This document shows positions 20,558 to 30,767 of a stretch of DNA of 32,331 nucleotides, one piece after another (within the stretch, counting starts at the first letter, position 1; each line of letters starts with the position of its first letter). The stretch is from Baffinella frigidus (Eukaryota; Cryptophyceae; Cryptomonadales; Baffinellaceae), in assembly GCA_026770585.1 (NCBI GenBank), contig MU646340.1, forward strand, positions 856,075-888,405. The letters run 5' to 3'. Under the pieces are notes generated by a model. It worked only from the letters and a program-made list of their open reading frames with translations. It was not told the DNA's origin and made no database searches. A program made the position numbers and the translations under genes.

Positions 20558-23438
20558 ATGATGATGCGCCGAGGCAGCTGGACCCCCCTCCTCCTTGCCC
20601 TCCTCTCAATCACGCTCGTGGCGCTCGGGGAGGACACCGCCGATACGGGCTTCAACACGTTCACGGCGGAGTGGGAAGCCAAGTACAACAAGGAGCTGCG
20701 GACGTCGAGCGAGGCGTGCGTGACGTGCGCCGCCCTCCTGCCGTTCGGCGTCCCGAAGGTGGGCAAGGAGCACACTTGCATCTCGCACTGCGAGCTGCTC
20801 GTCCCCCCGGGGTCCCCGGACTCTGAGTGCGAGATGCGGTGCTGGAAGGTGCGCGCCGCCACGTTCCTGACCAAGAAGCCGTGCGAGGCGCTCGGCGCGT
20901 GCCCGCTCCCGCTCCCGTACGCCGCCAAGTACGTCATGGACCTCGAGGACTCGCACTTCCGCCCGGTTGTGGTCATCCGCGGCAGCGAACGCTCCGACGC
21001 GTTCGTGGACCGCATGGTCGAGTACATCCGCTTCTCCTTCGAGGGCATCCACGTGCGCGAGCTGTCGCTCACGGGCGGCGACGCGGAGGAGGAGAGCGGG
21101 TTCCGGCTCATGCGGCCGATCCACGCGCAAGTGGAGCGCGCGTGCGAGATCCTGGAGCTCGACCCGAACCTCGCGAAGGGCTTTGACCTGCTGGCTTTCG
21201 ACCACGGCGGCCTCGTCGCCCGCGGGTGCGTTCCTAAACCCTAACCCTAACCCTACACCCTAAACCCTTAACCCTAAACCCTAAATCCTAAAGCCTAAAC
21301 CCTAAAAACTTAACCCTAAACCCTGAACCCCAAACCCCAAACCATTACCCCTCAACCCCTAAACCCCTACCCCCTACCCCCTAAACCCTAAACTCTACAC
21401 CTTAAAACCCCAAGCCACCATCTCGCGACATCGCCGGACCCCCCCCCCCCCCCCCCCCCCCCCCAACCATCCTCGCAGCCCCGACACGAAGTGGGGGGGC
21501 GCACACGGCACCTGCTAGCGCCGGCCGGTGACACGCGCGCGTTCCCCACCCGCAGGTACGTACAGATGTGCAACGCCCCGCCCGTGCGGGTGTTGATCAC
21601 GTACAACACCCCGCACGGCGGGACCTACTCCCCTGGCGCGGACACGCCTGCCGTGGAGGGGCTCCCCGCGCTGCCAGACGACGTTGGCCCGCCGCCTGAG
21701 GGGGCCTACGAGCCCTACTCGCCCCTCGCCCAGGCCGTTTCGTCTGCGGCTGGTCCAACCTAACCCCTGAACCCGAAACCCGAAACCCGAAACCCCAAAG
21801 CCCAAACTCGAAAACAAGAAGCCTGCACGTGCTCCGGGTGAGCGAAGCATGATCCAGCAGCCTCGGCTTGCGGAACGCCCGCTTCGACTCGGCAGTCTCT
21901 GCCAGCGTGTCCAGAGTTTCCTACCACGATACACATCAGGGGGTGGGTGGGTAATCAGGGTACGATGGAAGGAAAGAGCTGTCCACACCTTGGTCGCTCA
22001 TGTAGAGTCAGGCGCGCGGCCATCTTTCGGATGTTGGAGACCTCAACGCAAGCACTCGATGCCGCCCGCACACGGCGCCTCTCCTCTACCCTTGATCTCG
22101 TGCCCAACCCCGCGAGCAGGAGCATATCTGGACCCGACTGACCGTGCGGCGTTCGTGCGAAACTGCTCGTTCCTCCCAGACGCGAACCTCCACCGCACCT
22201 CGCATCCCGACGCCGAAGAGTGCGTGCCCTCCCCCCCCCCCCACCCGACGCTGCGCCCTCTCGCGGACATCTTTCGGGTGCGCCCGAAGGACGCGGAGAT
22301 GTGCTGTGTGTGCCCGCGCCCGACGCCAGTGAGCGATGCGCAGGCGTCGCGTGGGGGTGATGTGTGCTCATGTCTGCTGATTCGGTTGGAGCGATGGGCA
22401 GTCCTGAGGGCGGGTGGGGCGACGGGTGATGCTGGTCGCTGATTGGGGTCTGGGGGAGCGCGGCAGGTTCGCAGCGAAGCTAGGGTCTCTCGAGAAGCTC
22501 CTCCTCCTCTACGCGCCGCAGGACAAAGCCACGTCGCCCGAATCCTCCCCGTGGTTTCAGTCCTTTTCGGTATTTCCCCTAAACCCGGCATCCCAACCCT
22601 GACCCGCCCCCCCCCCCTGGCGCCACCCCCCTCCTGCTTTCCGCGCGGATGCGGCCCAGCCAGCGGGTTACTGGAGAGTCAGAGCGCTGCCCGCACGTCT
22701 CTCCCTGCACTCAATCCCAGCTCTTCTTGTCGCGCTATCTCAACACACCGTGCTTTCCCTCCATAAACGGTGCCTCCTCTAATCGGAGGGCATCCAACCA
22801 AGGGCGCGTCCCCTCAAAAACGGCGCGGTCTCTCGGGGATTCCGCAGGAGCGCGCGGACGGGGCGGTGGTGGTGCATCCGCTCTTTGACACACCGGTGTA
22901 CGCCTCTCTGGGTCTCGAGACGCTCGACCTTCGCGATGCCCTCCTCCCGCGCACTCTCCCGAAATGCAGGTCTCCACCACCTACCGACCACCTCCCGACC
23001 GTCCCCACCCGCTTCATGTCCGGACCAGCTCCCGGCAGGCCCCACCCTCCAATCCAAACGCAAGCGTTTCCCTGATTTGTACCAGGGGTGTGTACGAAGG
23101 AGATGGTACAAGTCCACCCGACCCACACAAGCTCCTTCCTTCACGGATCACGGTCTAAGCGTTGGCGTTGCTGGCGGCTCCGTTGGGGGGGCGTGTGCGA
23201 TTCCTGCGAGGAGGCCTGGATCCTGTCTCGCAGGCGTCTGTGCCTCTGCCTTGGAGGCTGACGGCTCCCGCGTGCCCCCCCCCCCCGCAGCTACGAAGAG
23301 CCGCCGTCGATGGACGAGACGGTGAATTTCGGAGGCTGCAGGAAGGACCTCTACGAGAACATGCTCACGTTTCTCGGGACCACCGTGATGCCCAGCGTCC
23401 GCCGCCGCACGTCCCCCAACCCCAAGTTTCAACCGTGA
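20558..23438 (+). CDS. Palmitoyl-protein-thioesterase-like secreted protein, catalytic serine not conserved
   Basis: Six exons in phase (20558-21225, 21556-21752, 22120-22219, 22467-22569, 22848-22969, 23291-23438) give about 445 residues. The N-terminus is a signal peptide (WTPLLLALLSITLVALG) followed by a Cys-rich segment (about nine Cys within residues 50-125) that ordinary PPT1 proteins lack. From residue ~130 it follows the PPT alpha/beta-hydrolase layout: a VVVIRG strand, ACEILELDPNLAKGFDLLAF, HGGLVARGYVQMCNAPPV, an NTPHGGTY segment, AYLDPTDRAAFVRNCSFLPD, then LGSLEKLLLLYAPQDK, SPWF and LFDTPVYASLGLETLDL. Where PPTs have the nucleophile (GFSQGG), this protein reads AFDHGG, with Asp215 in the Ser position. 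The HGMGD loop and the terminal catalytic His are also not recognisable. Secretory or lysosome-like location is inferred. It may be a pseudoenzyme. Confidence 0.8.
21236..21415 (+). repeat. Telomere-like repeat in thioesterase-like gene intron 1
   Basis: CCCTAAACCCTAACCC-type units start about 10 bp after the donor (GTGCGTTCCTAAACCC) and occupy roughly half of the 330-bp intron, C-rich strand sense. Variants include CCCCTACCC. Confidence 0.85.
21439..21464 (+). repeat. Poly-C run of 26
   Basis: Twenty-six consecutive C residues on the sense strand lie within intron 1, about 90 bp before the acceptor. The exact length may be affected by sequencing error. Confidence 0.85.
21756..21805 (+). repeat. 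Short telomere-like tract at the donor of intron 2
   Basis: Intron 2 begins GTCCAACCTAACCCCTGAAC and continues with four CCCGAAA/CCCCAAA units, C-rich strand sense. The rest of the 367-bp intron is unique sequence with nothing recognised. Confidence 0.65.
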
Positions 23439-23475
23439 AGGGCCCTGCAGCGGGGCCCTACACCTGCAGGGCCCT
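23439..23475 (+). other. 12-bp perfect inverted repeat directly after the thioesterase-like stop codon
   Basis: AGGGCCCTGCAG at 23439-23450 pairs with CTGCAGGGCCCT at 23464-23475 across a 13-nt loop. The stem starts at the first base after TGA, so the mature 3' UTR would begin with a stable GC hairpin. Function is unknown. Confidence 0.6.
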
Positions 23476-23970
23476 GCATGCGCATGTGGTGCAGCCGCAT
23501 GGGGTCGCGCGAGCCATTCAGGGCCACGTGGCACCCGGATGTGGGTATCTAGGCTCTAAGGGCATGTAAGGGCGCAAGGTTATGTGGACGCTACTGGCCC
23601 CACGTCTCACGAGGATGCCTCAGTCTTTCCGCTGGCCAAATGCAGCTGGAATAGTACACTTTACCCACTCAAACCCCATGTGCGAAGAATGCTTGTGCCA
23701 GGGACGCATTCTCAACTCGTCATGTTTCATGTAAGCACGCGACCAAACCCTGTGACTCAGTAGGCGGCCGTATGCGAGGTCGTAGAGTGTATTCACGTGC
23801 GTTTTCACGTGCTGCACGAGTCCAGCATCGCTGTCCGAGCGACGCGCTACGACGCCTCCCAAGAGCCTCTTCAGACAAACGACGCCGCGCATCGCGACTG
23901 CTCTCTTCGTGGCACATGGGTACCTCGCGTACACTGTAGGGTACCTCGAGATACACAGTAGGGGTACCGC
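23476..23970. other. Convergent 3' intergenic region
   Basis: This 495-bp spacer lies between two converging genes. No coding content was recognised and I see no AATAAA on either strand. Its right end (23911-23965) carries repeated GGGTACCTCG motifs from the foldback family. Confidence 0.5.
23911..23965. repeat. Cluster of foldback-end fragments
   Basis: GGGTACCTCGCG, TAGGGTACCTCGAG and AGGGGTACCGCC follow each other within 55 bp. Each resembles the outer terminal-repeat sequence (CAGGGGTACCTCGC) of the element at 9621-9741. They end a few bases from the phosphatase stop codon. Confidence 0.6.
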
Positions 23971-26900
23971 CTAGGCGGCCGCGGGGGCCTCGGCAGCGCA
24001 GGCCTGCTTCCAGTCCTCGGGCTTGTTGGCCAGCACTGCCTGCCGCACCTCGTCCCACCTGCCGAGATATCTCTCTAGGCTTCAGGCGTGTGCGAACCAT
24101 AAATTCTTGAGGGAACCGCGCAGGATGTGTGCGTGCACTATGCCGATAACGGAAGTGCGGAAGCGTGGTTCCTCCGTTCAACGACGGCCGACACCTAGGC
24201 CCCTGTGGTGGTCCTAAGATGGTGGCGTTGTCTTTTCGTACAGGGGTAACTCGAGGTCCCCCGGTGCCACGAAAAGAGCAGTCAACGCCCTCCCCGCGCA
24301 TGTGGGTTAAAACCGAATCTTGAGTTTAAAAGGGATGGTCCACAACTATTTTACATGCGCCAACCGACGCGGTTTGGACTTCCAAAGGTGGCCATTCACG
24401 CAGTCAGTTGTGGTTAAACGTTGTAAAAGGTGCCGGCTGGTGCCACCTTTCAAACTACATACGGTGTGGGGAGTTTCAGTAGAGAAATCTCGAGCGGAGA
24501 GATCCGCGCACTGCAGTAGAGATGGGTGGGCGGCAGGACCACCGCATGGCCCAAGGCATGACCCTTACTGTGGGGTCCTAGGGGGGTGCGCCTCCTAACG
24601 AGCAAGGTTCCCCTACAGGGATACCTCGATGTACCCCTGAACCCGAAAAAGAGGAGTCACGATGGGCGTGAGGGAGGACCTGCGGAGGACGCTCCTCTCC
24701 TCGCGCGCGTCCCCCTTCTCCAGGACGTTGAGAGACTCCCCCTGGAACTTCACCCGCAAGAACACCTGCCGCGCCGCAGGTGCATAGGGCTTCAGGTAGA
24801 GCGGTGTGCAGGGAAGTTGGCCGCATAAATAATAACAATGGCACACGTTGACGGTGCTGGTCAAAAATTGACATCTTTTACCCTTGTTGAATTATTTTCA
24901 CGGCCAACTTCTCTACACAGCGCTCTAGGCCCGCCTCGGAACTTGTGGGCAATTCCAGAACGCCGCGAGAGCCTCAAGGTGTGCACCCCGCCCGCGGCCT
25001 CGGCACCTACCTCTGCCTCAGTCGGGTTGACTCATCGTTTCGACACCAACAGTGGACGAATTTGACCCACCAAACAGGGAAATCAACGATTTTGAAAAGA
25101 CAAGATCGACCCAGACAGAGCTGGGGCACCGGAGTTAGAAACGGTTCCGGTTTCGGGGTTCGGGTTCCGGGTTCCGGGTTTGGGGTCTGGGGCCGGGTGT
25201 GGGGTTTAGGGTTTAGGGTTTAGGGTTTAGGGTTTAAGGTCCAGGGTTTAGGGTTTAGGGTCTAGGGTTTAGGGTCTAGGGCTTAGGGTTTAGGGTTCAG
25301 GGTTTGGGGTCCAGGATTTAGGGTTTAGGGTTCAGGGTTCAGGGTTCAGGGTTCCGGGATTAGGGTTACGGGATTAGGGTTGAGGGTTTGAGGTTTGGTG
25401 TTTCGGGGCACCTCGTTGGAGGCGGCCTCGCGGAGGAGCTGGAGCTCGATGCGCGAGGAGTAGGGTGGCCACCCGCGGAATGACGTGCCCAGCGCCACCA
25501 GCACCGGCAGCACTGTCGAGTCGTGCGCGCTGTACACCTGGGAGGCGGGGGGTGGTGATCTGGGTTTAGAGCTGAGTTTGGGGCGAAATCCGGGTTGAGA
25601 GTTGAGTTTTGGGCGAAATCTTGTGGTGACAGATTTCGCTCTGTGCCTCTTCGACCTCATGTGTCCGATCCCTCCTCCCTCCTCTCCCCACGGAGTGCGC
25701 TTGCCAAGCCCTGCTACGCCCTGCTACGCCCAGCTGCCGCGAGCGCTCTGCACGGCTCCAGGGGGGGCCCAGCCCTCATTCTCTTCTGAGAATCCCCCAT
25801 GAGGGTGGACAGCGGGGGGGGGGGGTCGCGCCTGGAGGAGAGGGGAGGAGGTGGCGAGGGCATCATCAACCCCTTTCACAATCTCCTCCATGAAGCCACC
25901 TGGTTAGGGAAAGGAGCCACGATTCAAACACTTCGCTTGGGAGGGCTGGTGCTCGACCCTAACCGGTAAACCCTAAACCTTGCGATCTGAGGTCTCAGAG
26001 GACCAGCGCGGCCCGAAACAGAGTGGTGAGGGCATGGCGTTGCTCCGTGTGTCACGATCCCTCAGTCAGTACGAGACAGAGAGGGAGTCACACGATTGTT
26101 GCCTGGACCAGCCAGAGAGTCCACGCCAGTTTCCCGAACCGAACAGGTTTTGTACCGATGCGGTACCACATACGGGATGGCTTAGTAGCAGGAAACCCTG
26201 AAATGAGTGAAGAGGCATTGATGGGCCCCTAGTGTGACATCTCGCGCGAAATACCTCAGCCGCAGCGCAGGATTTCTCGCAGGGGGTGTCCTTGTTCAAA
26301 GAGCACAGGGGGGCGACTCCGTGTACGCTGTGAAGCAGCTCTGACTCTGCCTTAGCAGAGTGAGCGCGCGGGTCCCTACGCTTGGCAAGTAGGGGGATGC
26401 CAGCTCGCGGAGTGGGGATCGAGGGTTTGGACAGTGAAGGAGGTCCGATGCATTTCAGCTCTGTGGCATGCCAGGGTGCGGAATCAAAATGAGACTCGCA
26501 TCGCCACAGTGAGACCGTTCCCAGGCGATTTCGCGTTACGCCCTGCGTCGGGTGCAGGGTTCCTGGCTTATCGTTGAGCGGTGTGCGCTTACAGTGGACC
26601 ACACAGCGGGTCACGAAGGGATTTTCGGCTCAAATCGGGCCACCTTTCGGTTACCTTTGTAGGGTCCTAGGTCTTATCGCTTAGGGGTTATTCGAAATCC
26701 CTTCGAAGTCCGCTGTGTGGGGCGGGGCAGGACCGATGACAAGCGCGGTGAGCACCGGGTCGCTCGCGAGCCTCCCCGCCCACCGATTCGCAACGTAGTC
26801 CTGCACCTGCGCCACCTCCTCCGTCGAGAGCGCGGCGGGCGTCGGGAGCTTGTGCGCCAGGTGGCACGTGGCTACCTCCCCAAGGTGGACCAGCTCCCAG

Positions 26901-29004
26901 TGCGGCTTGTCCTCGTTTACCTGGGTTGGTGGGGGGGGTGATGGGGGGGGTGATCGATGGGAGGGGGGGTTGTGGTGGGGTTAGGTCTCAGAGTTTAGGG
27001 TTTAGGGTGTAGGGTGTAGGGTGTAGGGTCTAGTGTTCAGGATTTAGGGGTTGAGGTTTACGGTTTATGGTGTATGGCTTATGGTTTATAGTTTATGGCT
27101 CACGGTTTATGTTAATGGTTTATGGTGTAGGGTTTAGGGTTTAGGGTTCAGGGTTTAGGGTTTAGGGTTTAGGGTCTAGCTACTGGAAAGCCGGACCCCG
27201 CCCTATCCTGTAACCGATCTTGGATTCCAAGACCGACGGCTCCAATTCCCACAACTTGTGGGGGACATTAAATTCAATTCATACACAAAGTTGAAATATT
27301 TTGAGCAACATCTGACTATTAAACCCAAATTCGTTTTGAAAACATTTAGATGGACAGGGCGGGGTGAAGCTTTTCAGTACAGGGTCTAGGGTTTAGGGTC
27401 TAGGATTTCGGGTTTCGGGTTTCGGGTTTCGGGTTTCGGGTTTGGGTTAATGGTTAATGGTTTATGGTGTAGGGTTCAGGATTTAGTGTTTAGTGTTTAG
27501 TGTTTAGGGTTTAGGGTCTAGGGTTTAGGTTCTAGGGTTTAGGGTGTAGGGTTCAGGGTCCAGGGTTCAAGGTTTAGGTTTTAGGTTTGAGGCTTTATGG
27601 ATTATGGTTTGTGGTTTCGGGTTTATGGTTTCGGGTTTCGGGTTTCGGGTTTAGGGTTTAGGGTTTAGGGGTTATGGTGTATGGTTCAGGGTTTGGGATT
27701 TAGGGTTTAGGGTCTAGGGTCTAGGGTCTAGGGTCTTCATGGTGTATAGTTCAGGGTTTAGAATTTAGGGTTTAGGATTCAGGGTTTAGGGTTTTGGGTT
27801 CAAGGTTTGGGTGTCGGCTTTAGTTTTTAGGTTCTAGGTTTTTGGGTTTGAATTTGAGGGTTTAAGGTTTAGGATTGTTTATGGTGTATGGTTCAGGGTT
27901 TAGGATTTAGGGTTTAGGGTTTAGGGTTTAGGGTCTAGGGTTTCAGGTTTGGGGTGTAGGGTTCAGAGTTCAGGGTTAGGGGGTTCAGGGTTTAGGGTTC
28001 AGGGTTCAGGGTTCAGGGTTTAGGGTTCAATTTCAAGGGATCAAGGTTTGGGGGTTTGGGGTTTGGGGGGTTTGGGGGTTTAGGGTTTAGGGTTTAGGGT
28101 TTAGAATTTAGGATTCAGGGTCTGGGGTTTCGGGTTTGGGGTGTAGGGTTCAGAGTTCAGGGTTTGGGGGTTCAGGGTTTAGGGTTTAGGGTTTAGGGTT
28201 TAGGGTTTAGGGTTTAGGGTTTAGGGTTTAGGATCTGGGGTTCAGGGTTCAGGATCTGGGGCTTTGGGGCTTTGGGGTTCGGGGGTTCGGGGGTTTGCGG
28301 TTTAGGGTTTAGGGTTTGGGCACCTGGGCTCGTTGGGCGATGCGCTGGATGCCCTCGGGAAGGGTCTCGCCCTTTCCGCTCTTCCAGTTCATCGACGCGA
28401 GCCGCGGGCAGCGCTCCTCGCTCGGCCCGGTCATGAAGTCGGAGGTCTTGTTCATCGAGGCGATGGCGATCCTCCCGCCGCTCCCGTCGGCGGCCAAGTC
28501 TCGCTGCGCGTGCGGGTACAGCGCCGAGAGCAGGTTCTGCACGGACTGGAACGTGCGGGGGTAGCGCGTCGAGCGCACCCGCACCACGTGCGAGGAGTCT
28601 GCGGGGAGCGTTGCGGGGAGGAAGTTGAGGTCCGTCACATAGCTCTGTCGCAGCGCTTCGCCCACCGCCCGCATCCCCGAGGCCCCGACGTGCGTCAGGT
28701 GCCCGTTTGGGAACTTCAGGTCTCGCAGCTTGAAGGTCCCCGTTGCATCAACATTGAGCGCACCCACCTGCTCAATCGTGTCGAGGGCGGGCACGGTTCC
28801 CTCCCAAAACGCCGTCTCCTCCAATCCTTGGATATAGGAGGGGGCCTTTTGGCTGATAGGCGTGCGATCACCATGGCGGTGTACGACGACAACGTGCACC
28901 AGCTTGAGGTCACGAGAGCCGTCGTCCGGGACGCACCCCGCCTCCAGATCAGCGCCAGCGGAGAATGCCAGCGCGGCCAGCACCAGTATCGCACGCGTCG
29001 CCAT
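23971..29004 (-). CDS. Secreted histidine acid phosphatase
   Basis: Six exons in phase (29004-28324, 26920-26734, 25899-25811, 25537-25412, 24765-24635, 24058-23971) give about 433 residues. A signal peptide (ATRAILVLAALAFSAGAD) is followed by the phosphohistidine motif VVHRHGDRTPI (catalytic R43-H44-G45-x-R47). Next comes FPNGHLTHVGASGMRAVGEA, VRVRSTRYPRTFQS, and in exon 4 VYSAHDSTVLPVLVALG (the H324-D325 acid/base pair). The C-terminus is WDEVRQAVLANKPEDW then KQAC, like the end of lysosomal/prostatic-type family members. All signature catalytic residues are present, so hydrolysis of phosphomonoesters is likely; the substrate is unknown. Secretory, vacuolar or cell-surface location is inferred. 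Intron 1 is a 1.4-kb telomere-like array. Intron 5's donor lies inside foldback-element sequence. An in-frame ATG at 29052 would add 16 residues encoded by a dispersed repeat; I prefer 29004 for the signal peptide. Confidence 0.88.
24186..24257. repeat. Foldback-family fragment in phosphatase intron 5
   Basis: The segment holds CCTAGGCCCCTGTGGTGGTCCT, matched to the centre of the element at 9621-9741, and TACAGGGGTAACTCGAGG, matched to its end. The order is rearranged relative to the complete copy. Confidence 0.55.
24553..24640. repeat. Foldback-family fragment overlapping the exon 5 / intron 5 border
   Basis: GGGGTCCTAGGGGGGTGCGCC then CTAACGAGCAAGGTTCCCCTACAG corresponds to the right half of the complete copy. 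It is followed by CAGGGATACCTCGATGTACCCC, another terminal-repeat-like stretch. On the reverse strand the phosphatase donor GTACAT (24634 downward) lies inside this stretch. Confidence 0.65.
25007..25124. mobile_element. Intronic MITE, copy in phosphatase intron 4
   Basis: It begins CTACCTCTGCCTCAGTCGGG and ends near CCAGACAGAGCTGG. It is flanked by a perfect 5-bp target duplication GGCAC (25002-25006 and 25125-25129). The core CACCAACAGTGGACGAATTT corresponds to the family core. It has no coding capacity. Confidence 0.85.
25145..25410 (-). repeat. Telomere-like repeat in phosphatase intron 4 (C-rich in sense)
   Basis: On + these are GGGTTTA units with GGGTTCA, GGGTTCC and GGGTCTA variants. 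In sense the intron starts GTGCCCCGAAACACC and enters the repeat within about 20 bases. The tract touches the exon 4 donor region on one side and nearly meets the MITE on the other. Confidence 0.88.
25900..26733. other. Phosphatase intron 2, mostly unique sequence
   Basis: This is an 834-bp intron. A short CCTAAACC remnant lies at 25955-25980, C-rich strand antisense here. Around 26655-26700 GTAGGGTCCTAGGTCTTATCG weakly resembles the foldback right half. The long reverse open frame inside it (182 codons) has no recognisable features. Confidence 0.5.
26985..27180 (-). repeat. Telomere-like repeat in phosphatase intron 1, acceptor-side part
   Basis: GGGTTTA, GGGTGTA and GGTTTAT units on + are C-rich in the sense orientation. 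They are separated from the donor-side part by the inverted-repeat element at 27181-27379. Confidence 0.88.
27181..27379. mobile_element. 199-bp terminal-inverted-repeat element inserted in the telomere-like intron
   Basis: The termini 27181-27204 (TACTGGAAAGCC then CCCCGCCCT) and 27356-27379 (AGGGCGGGG then GCTTTTCAGTA) are inverted repeats matching at 20 of 24 positions. The interior is AT-rich, unlike everything around it. Both ends carry TA, consistent with a TA target duplication and a Tc1/mariner-type non-autonomous element; that class assignment is inference. It is embedded in GGGTTTA repeat on both sides. Confidence 0.75.
27380..28320 (-). repeat. Telomere-like repeat in phosphatase intron 1, donor-side part
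   Basis: Nearly 1 kb of GGGTTTA-family units on +, with local runs of GGGTTTC (27400-27440) and pure TTTAGGG (28165-28235). In sense the intron begins GTGCCCAAACCCTAAACCC, so repeat starts within four bases of the donor. Confidence 0.9.
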
Positions 29005-29280
29005 TCTGGACCCTGGCTCGATGAACGTGGAAGCCTGCTCTCGTGAGGGCAAACTTCCAGTCGAGAAAAAGCGACGCTTCTCCAGGGGACTACGTAGCGG
29101 CCTGGAATCCAGGAACGAAGGGTCTCAACGAAGGGTGTCCCGCCACGAGATGAATCGAGATTGCTTGGGACACGTTCATGGTCAAAACTAAAAACTCAAA
29201 CGGTCAAAAAAACACAAACGCAGCTGAAAGGGGAGGTGGCCACGTATCAAGGGGTCTGGTACACCGCAACGGGCAAGAAG
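29005..29280. promoter_or_regulatory. Divergent intergenic region between the phosphatase and Fes1/SIL1-like genes
   Basis: Only 276 bp lie between the divergent ATGs at 29004 and 29281. About half of it is the dispersed repeat at 29006-29130, so that repeat probably contributes promoter or leader sequence to at least the phosphatase. No TATA box was recognised. Confidence 0.5.
29006..29130. repeat. Dispersed repeat R, copy 1 (phosphatase 5' end)
   Basis: CTGGACCCTGGCTC, then GATGAACGTG and TCCAGTCGA..., matches 31763-31890 over roughly 110-125 bp with small gaps. The repeat begins one base from the phosphatase start codon. Confidence 0.78.
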
Positions 29281-30728
29281 ATGATGTGGCATGGGCGTAT
29301 GGCGCTGTTTCTGGCGCTGGTCGTGGTCGCCAGGGCACAGCTGGTGCTCGACGACATCGTTGAGGAGCATGAGCAGGCGCCGAGGCAGCGCGGGGGACGG
29401 GGCGCGGACGGGATCACCGACCCGACGACCAAGCTGCTGCAGTGGTCAGTGGATAACATGGACCACGCCGCCGTCGCGGAGCGCGCCAAGGCTATCCGCG
29501 AGGGCAGGTACGCTGCCGCCGTCCGCCTCAGCCCCGCACGCACCAATCAAACCGAACCAACACGCAACTCCCTCTCCCCAGCGCCCCCAGCGCGTGCGCG
29601 GCTGCTTGGCCGTTGGCCGGCGTACCCGCCGCCCAGCCCGCCTGCCTCTGCACCCAGGGTGCGGCCGCCGCAGCCAGACTGTGAGCGAATGGAGCGCCTG
29701 GCGCAGGGCCGATCCGCACCCGGTCGACCGGGAAGCCCTCGACGCGATCTTCTCGAGCAAGGTAAGCTACCTGCAAAGTTGCGTCGAGTTCCTCAACCTG
29801 GCGATCGCCGGCAACGACTCGGGGAAGCTCGTCGAGGCTCTCGAGGAGCTGGAGAACCAGGTGCCCCTGCCGCTTCTCCTCAAGCCATATCACCCGGCGC
29901 GGTTCCGCTGTGCTCTCATGGGCTGGGGCGCGCGCCCGGCTGCCCTTTAGGCGCGTGCCCTGGTCAGGACCAGAGAACGGATTGTTCTGTGCCGGTGACG
30001 TCATGTGGCGCCCGCATGGCTCGAAAGGTCACAGCTTTGCTCGCTAGGCGCTGAGGCACTTTCTTTCTCGTCACAGGTCACGGACATCGACAACGCAAAC
30101 GACCTCGACTCACCGGGGGTGTACGGTCTGAAGCCTGTCATGCAGCTGCTCGACCACAAGGACCCCAAGGTCGCGCCATTGCCAACCCCGAAAACCACCT
30201 GCCCCACAGGCCTGCGTGATGGCCAACTCCTAGCTCTGCATGCTCGGTGTGATGTACAAATCCGTCAACTTTGGAGCAAAAGAACCCTGCGCTCGACAAA
30301 TTGGTGAGCCCAAAAAGTCTTAGACACAGCTAGAACTCGGCATGTGCACACGGCGCGCTGGCACCACGAGGTGGCGCGAACGAGACACGCTTGCACCCAT
30401 GGTCTGCAGCGATCCGTGGTCGCCAGAACCGCGCCGTGCCCATCCACTCCTCTCCGAAACCTCTAGCCAGAACCGTGCCTTGCTCCTCCTCGCACCCTCT
30501 AGCCAGAACCAAAGCCGGCGCCGCGCAAATCTGAGCTTGCATGCCGACCGTTCCCATCACTCGCGTAACCCCTACTCTCAACCCAAAGCCTTTGAACGTA
30601 ACAGGTGCGGACAGCGGCGCTGTGGGTGCTGGGGTCGGCCACGCAGTCCAACATCAAGATGCAGGAGAAGCTCCTTGACTATGGAGTGCTTCCACGGCTC
30701 TCCAAGCCCCTCGTCGAGCTCAACGTCC

Positions 30729-30767
<39 letters not shown>

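Noticed and set aside
24343-24480. Possible further inverted-repeat element around CCAAAGGTGGCC and GTGCCACCTTTCAAA
   Set aside because: The halves match over only about 11 bases with uneven flanks and no target duplication; too weak to call.
26066-26614. Reverse open frame of about 182 codons in phosphatase intron 2
   Set aside because: It has no recognisable domain and lies within an intron supported by in-frame joining of flanking exons. It may be chance.
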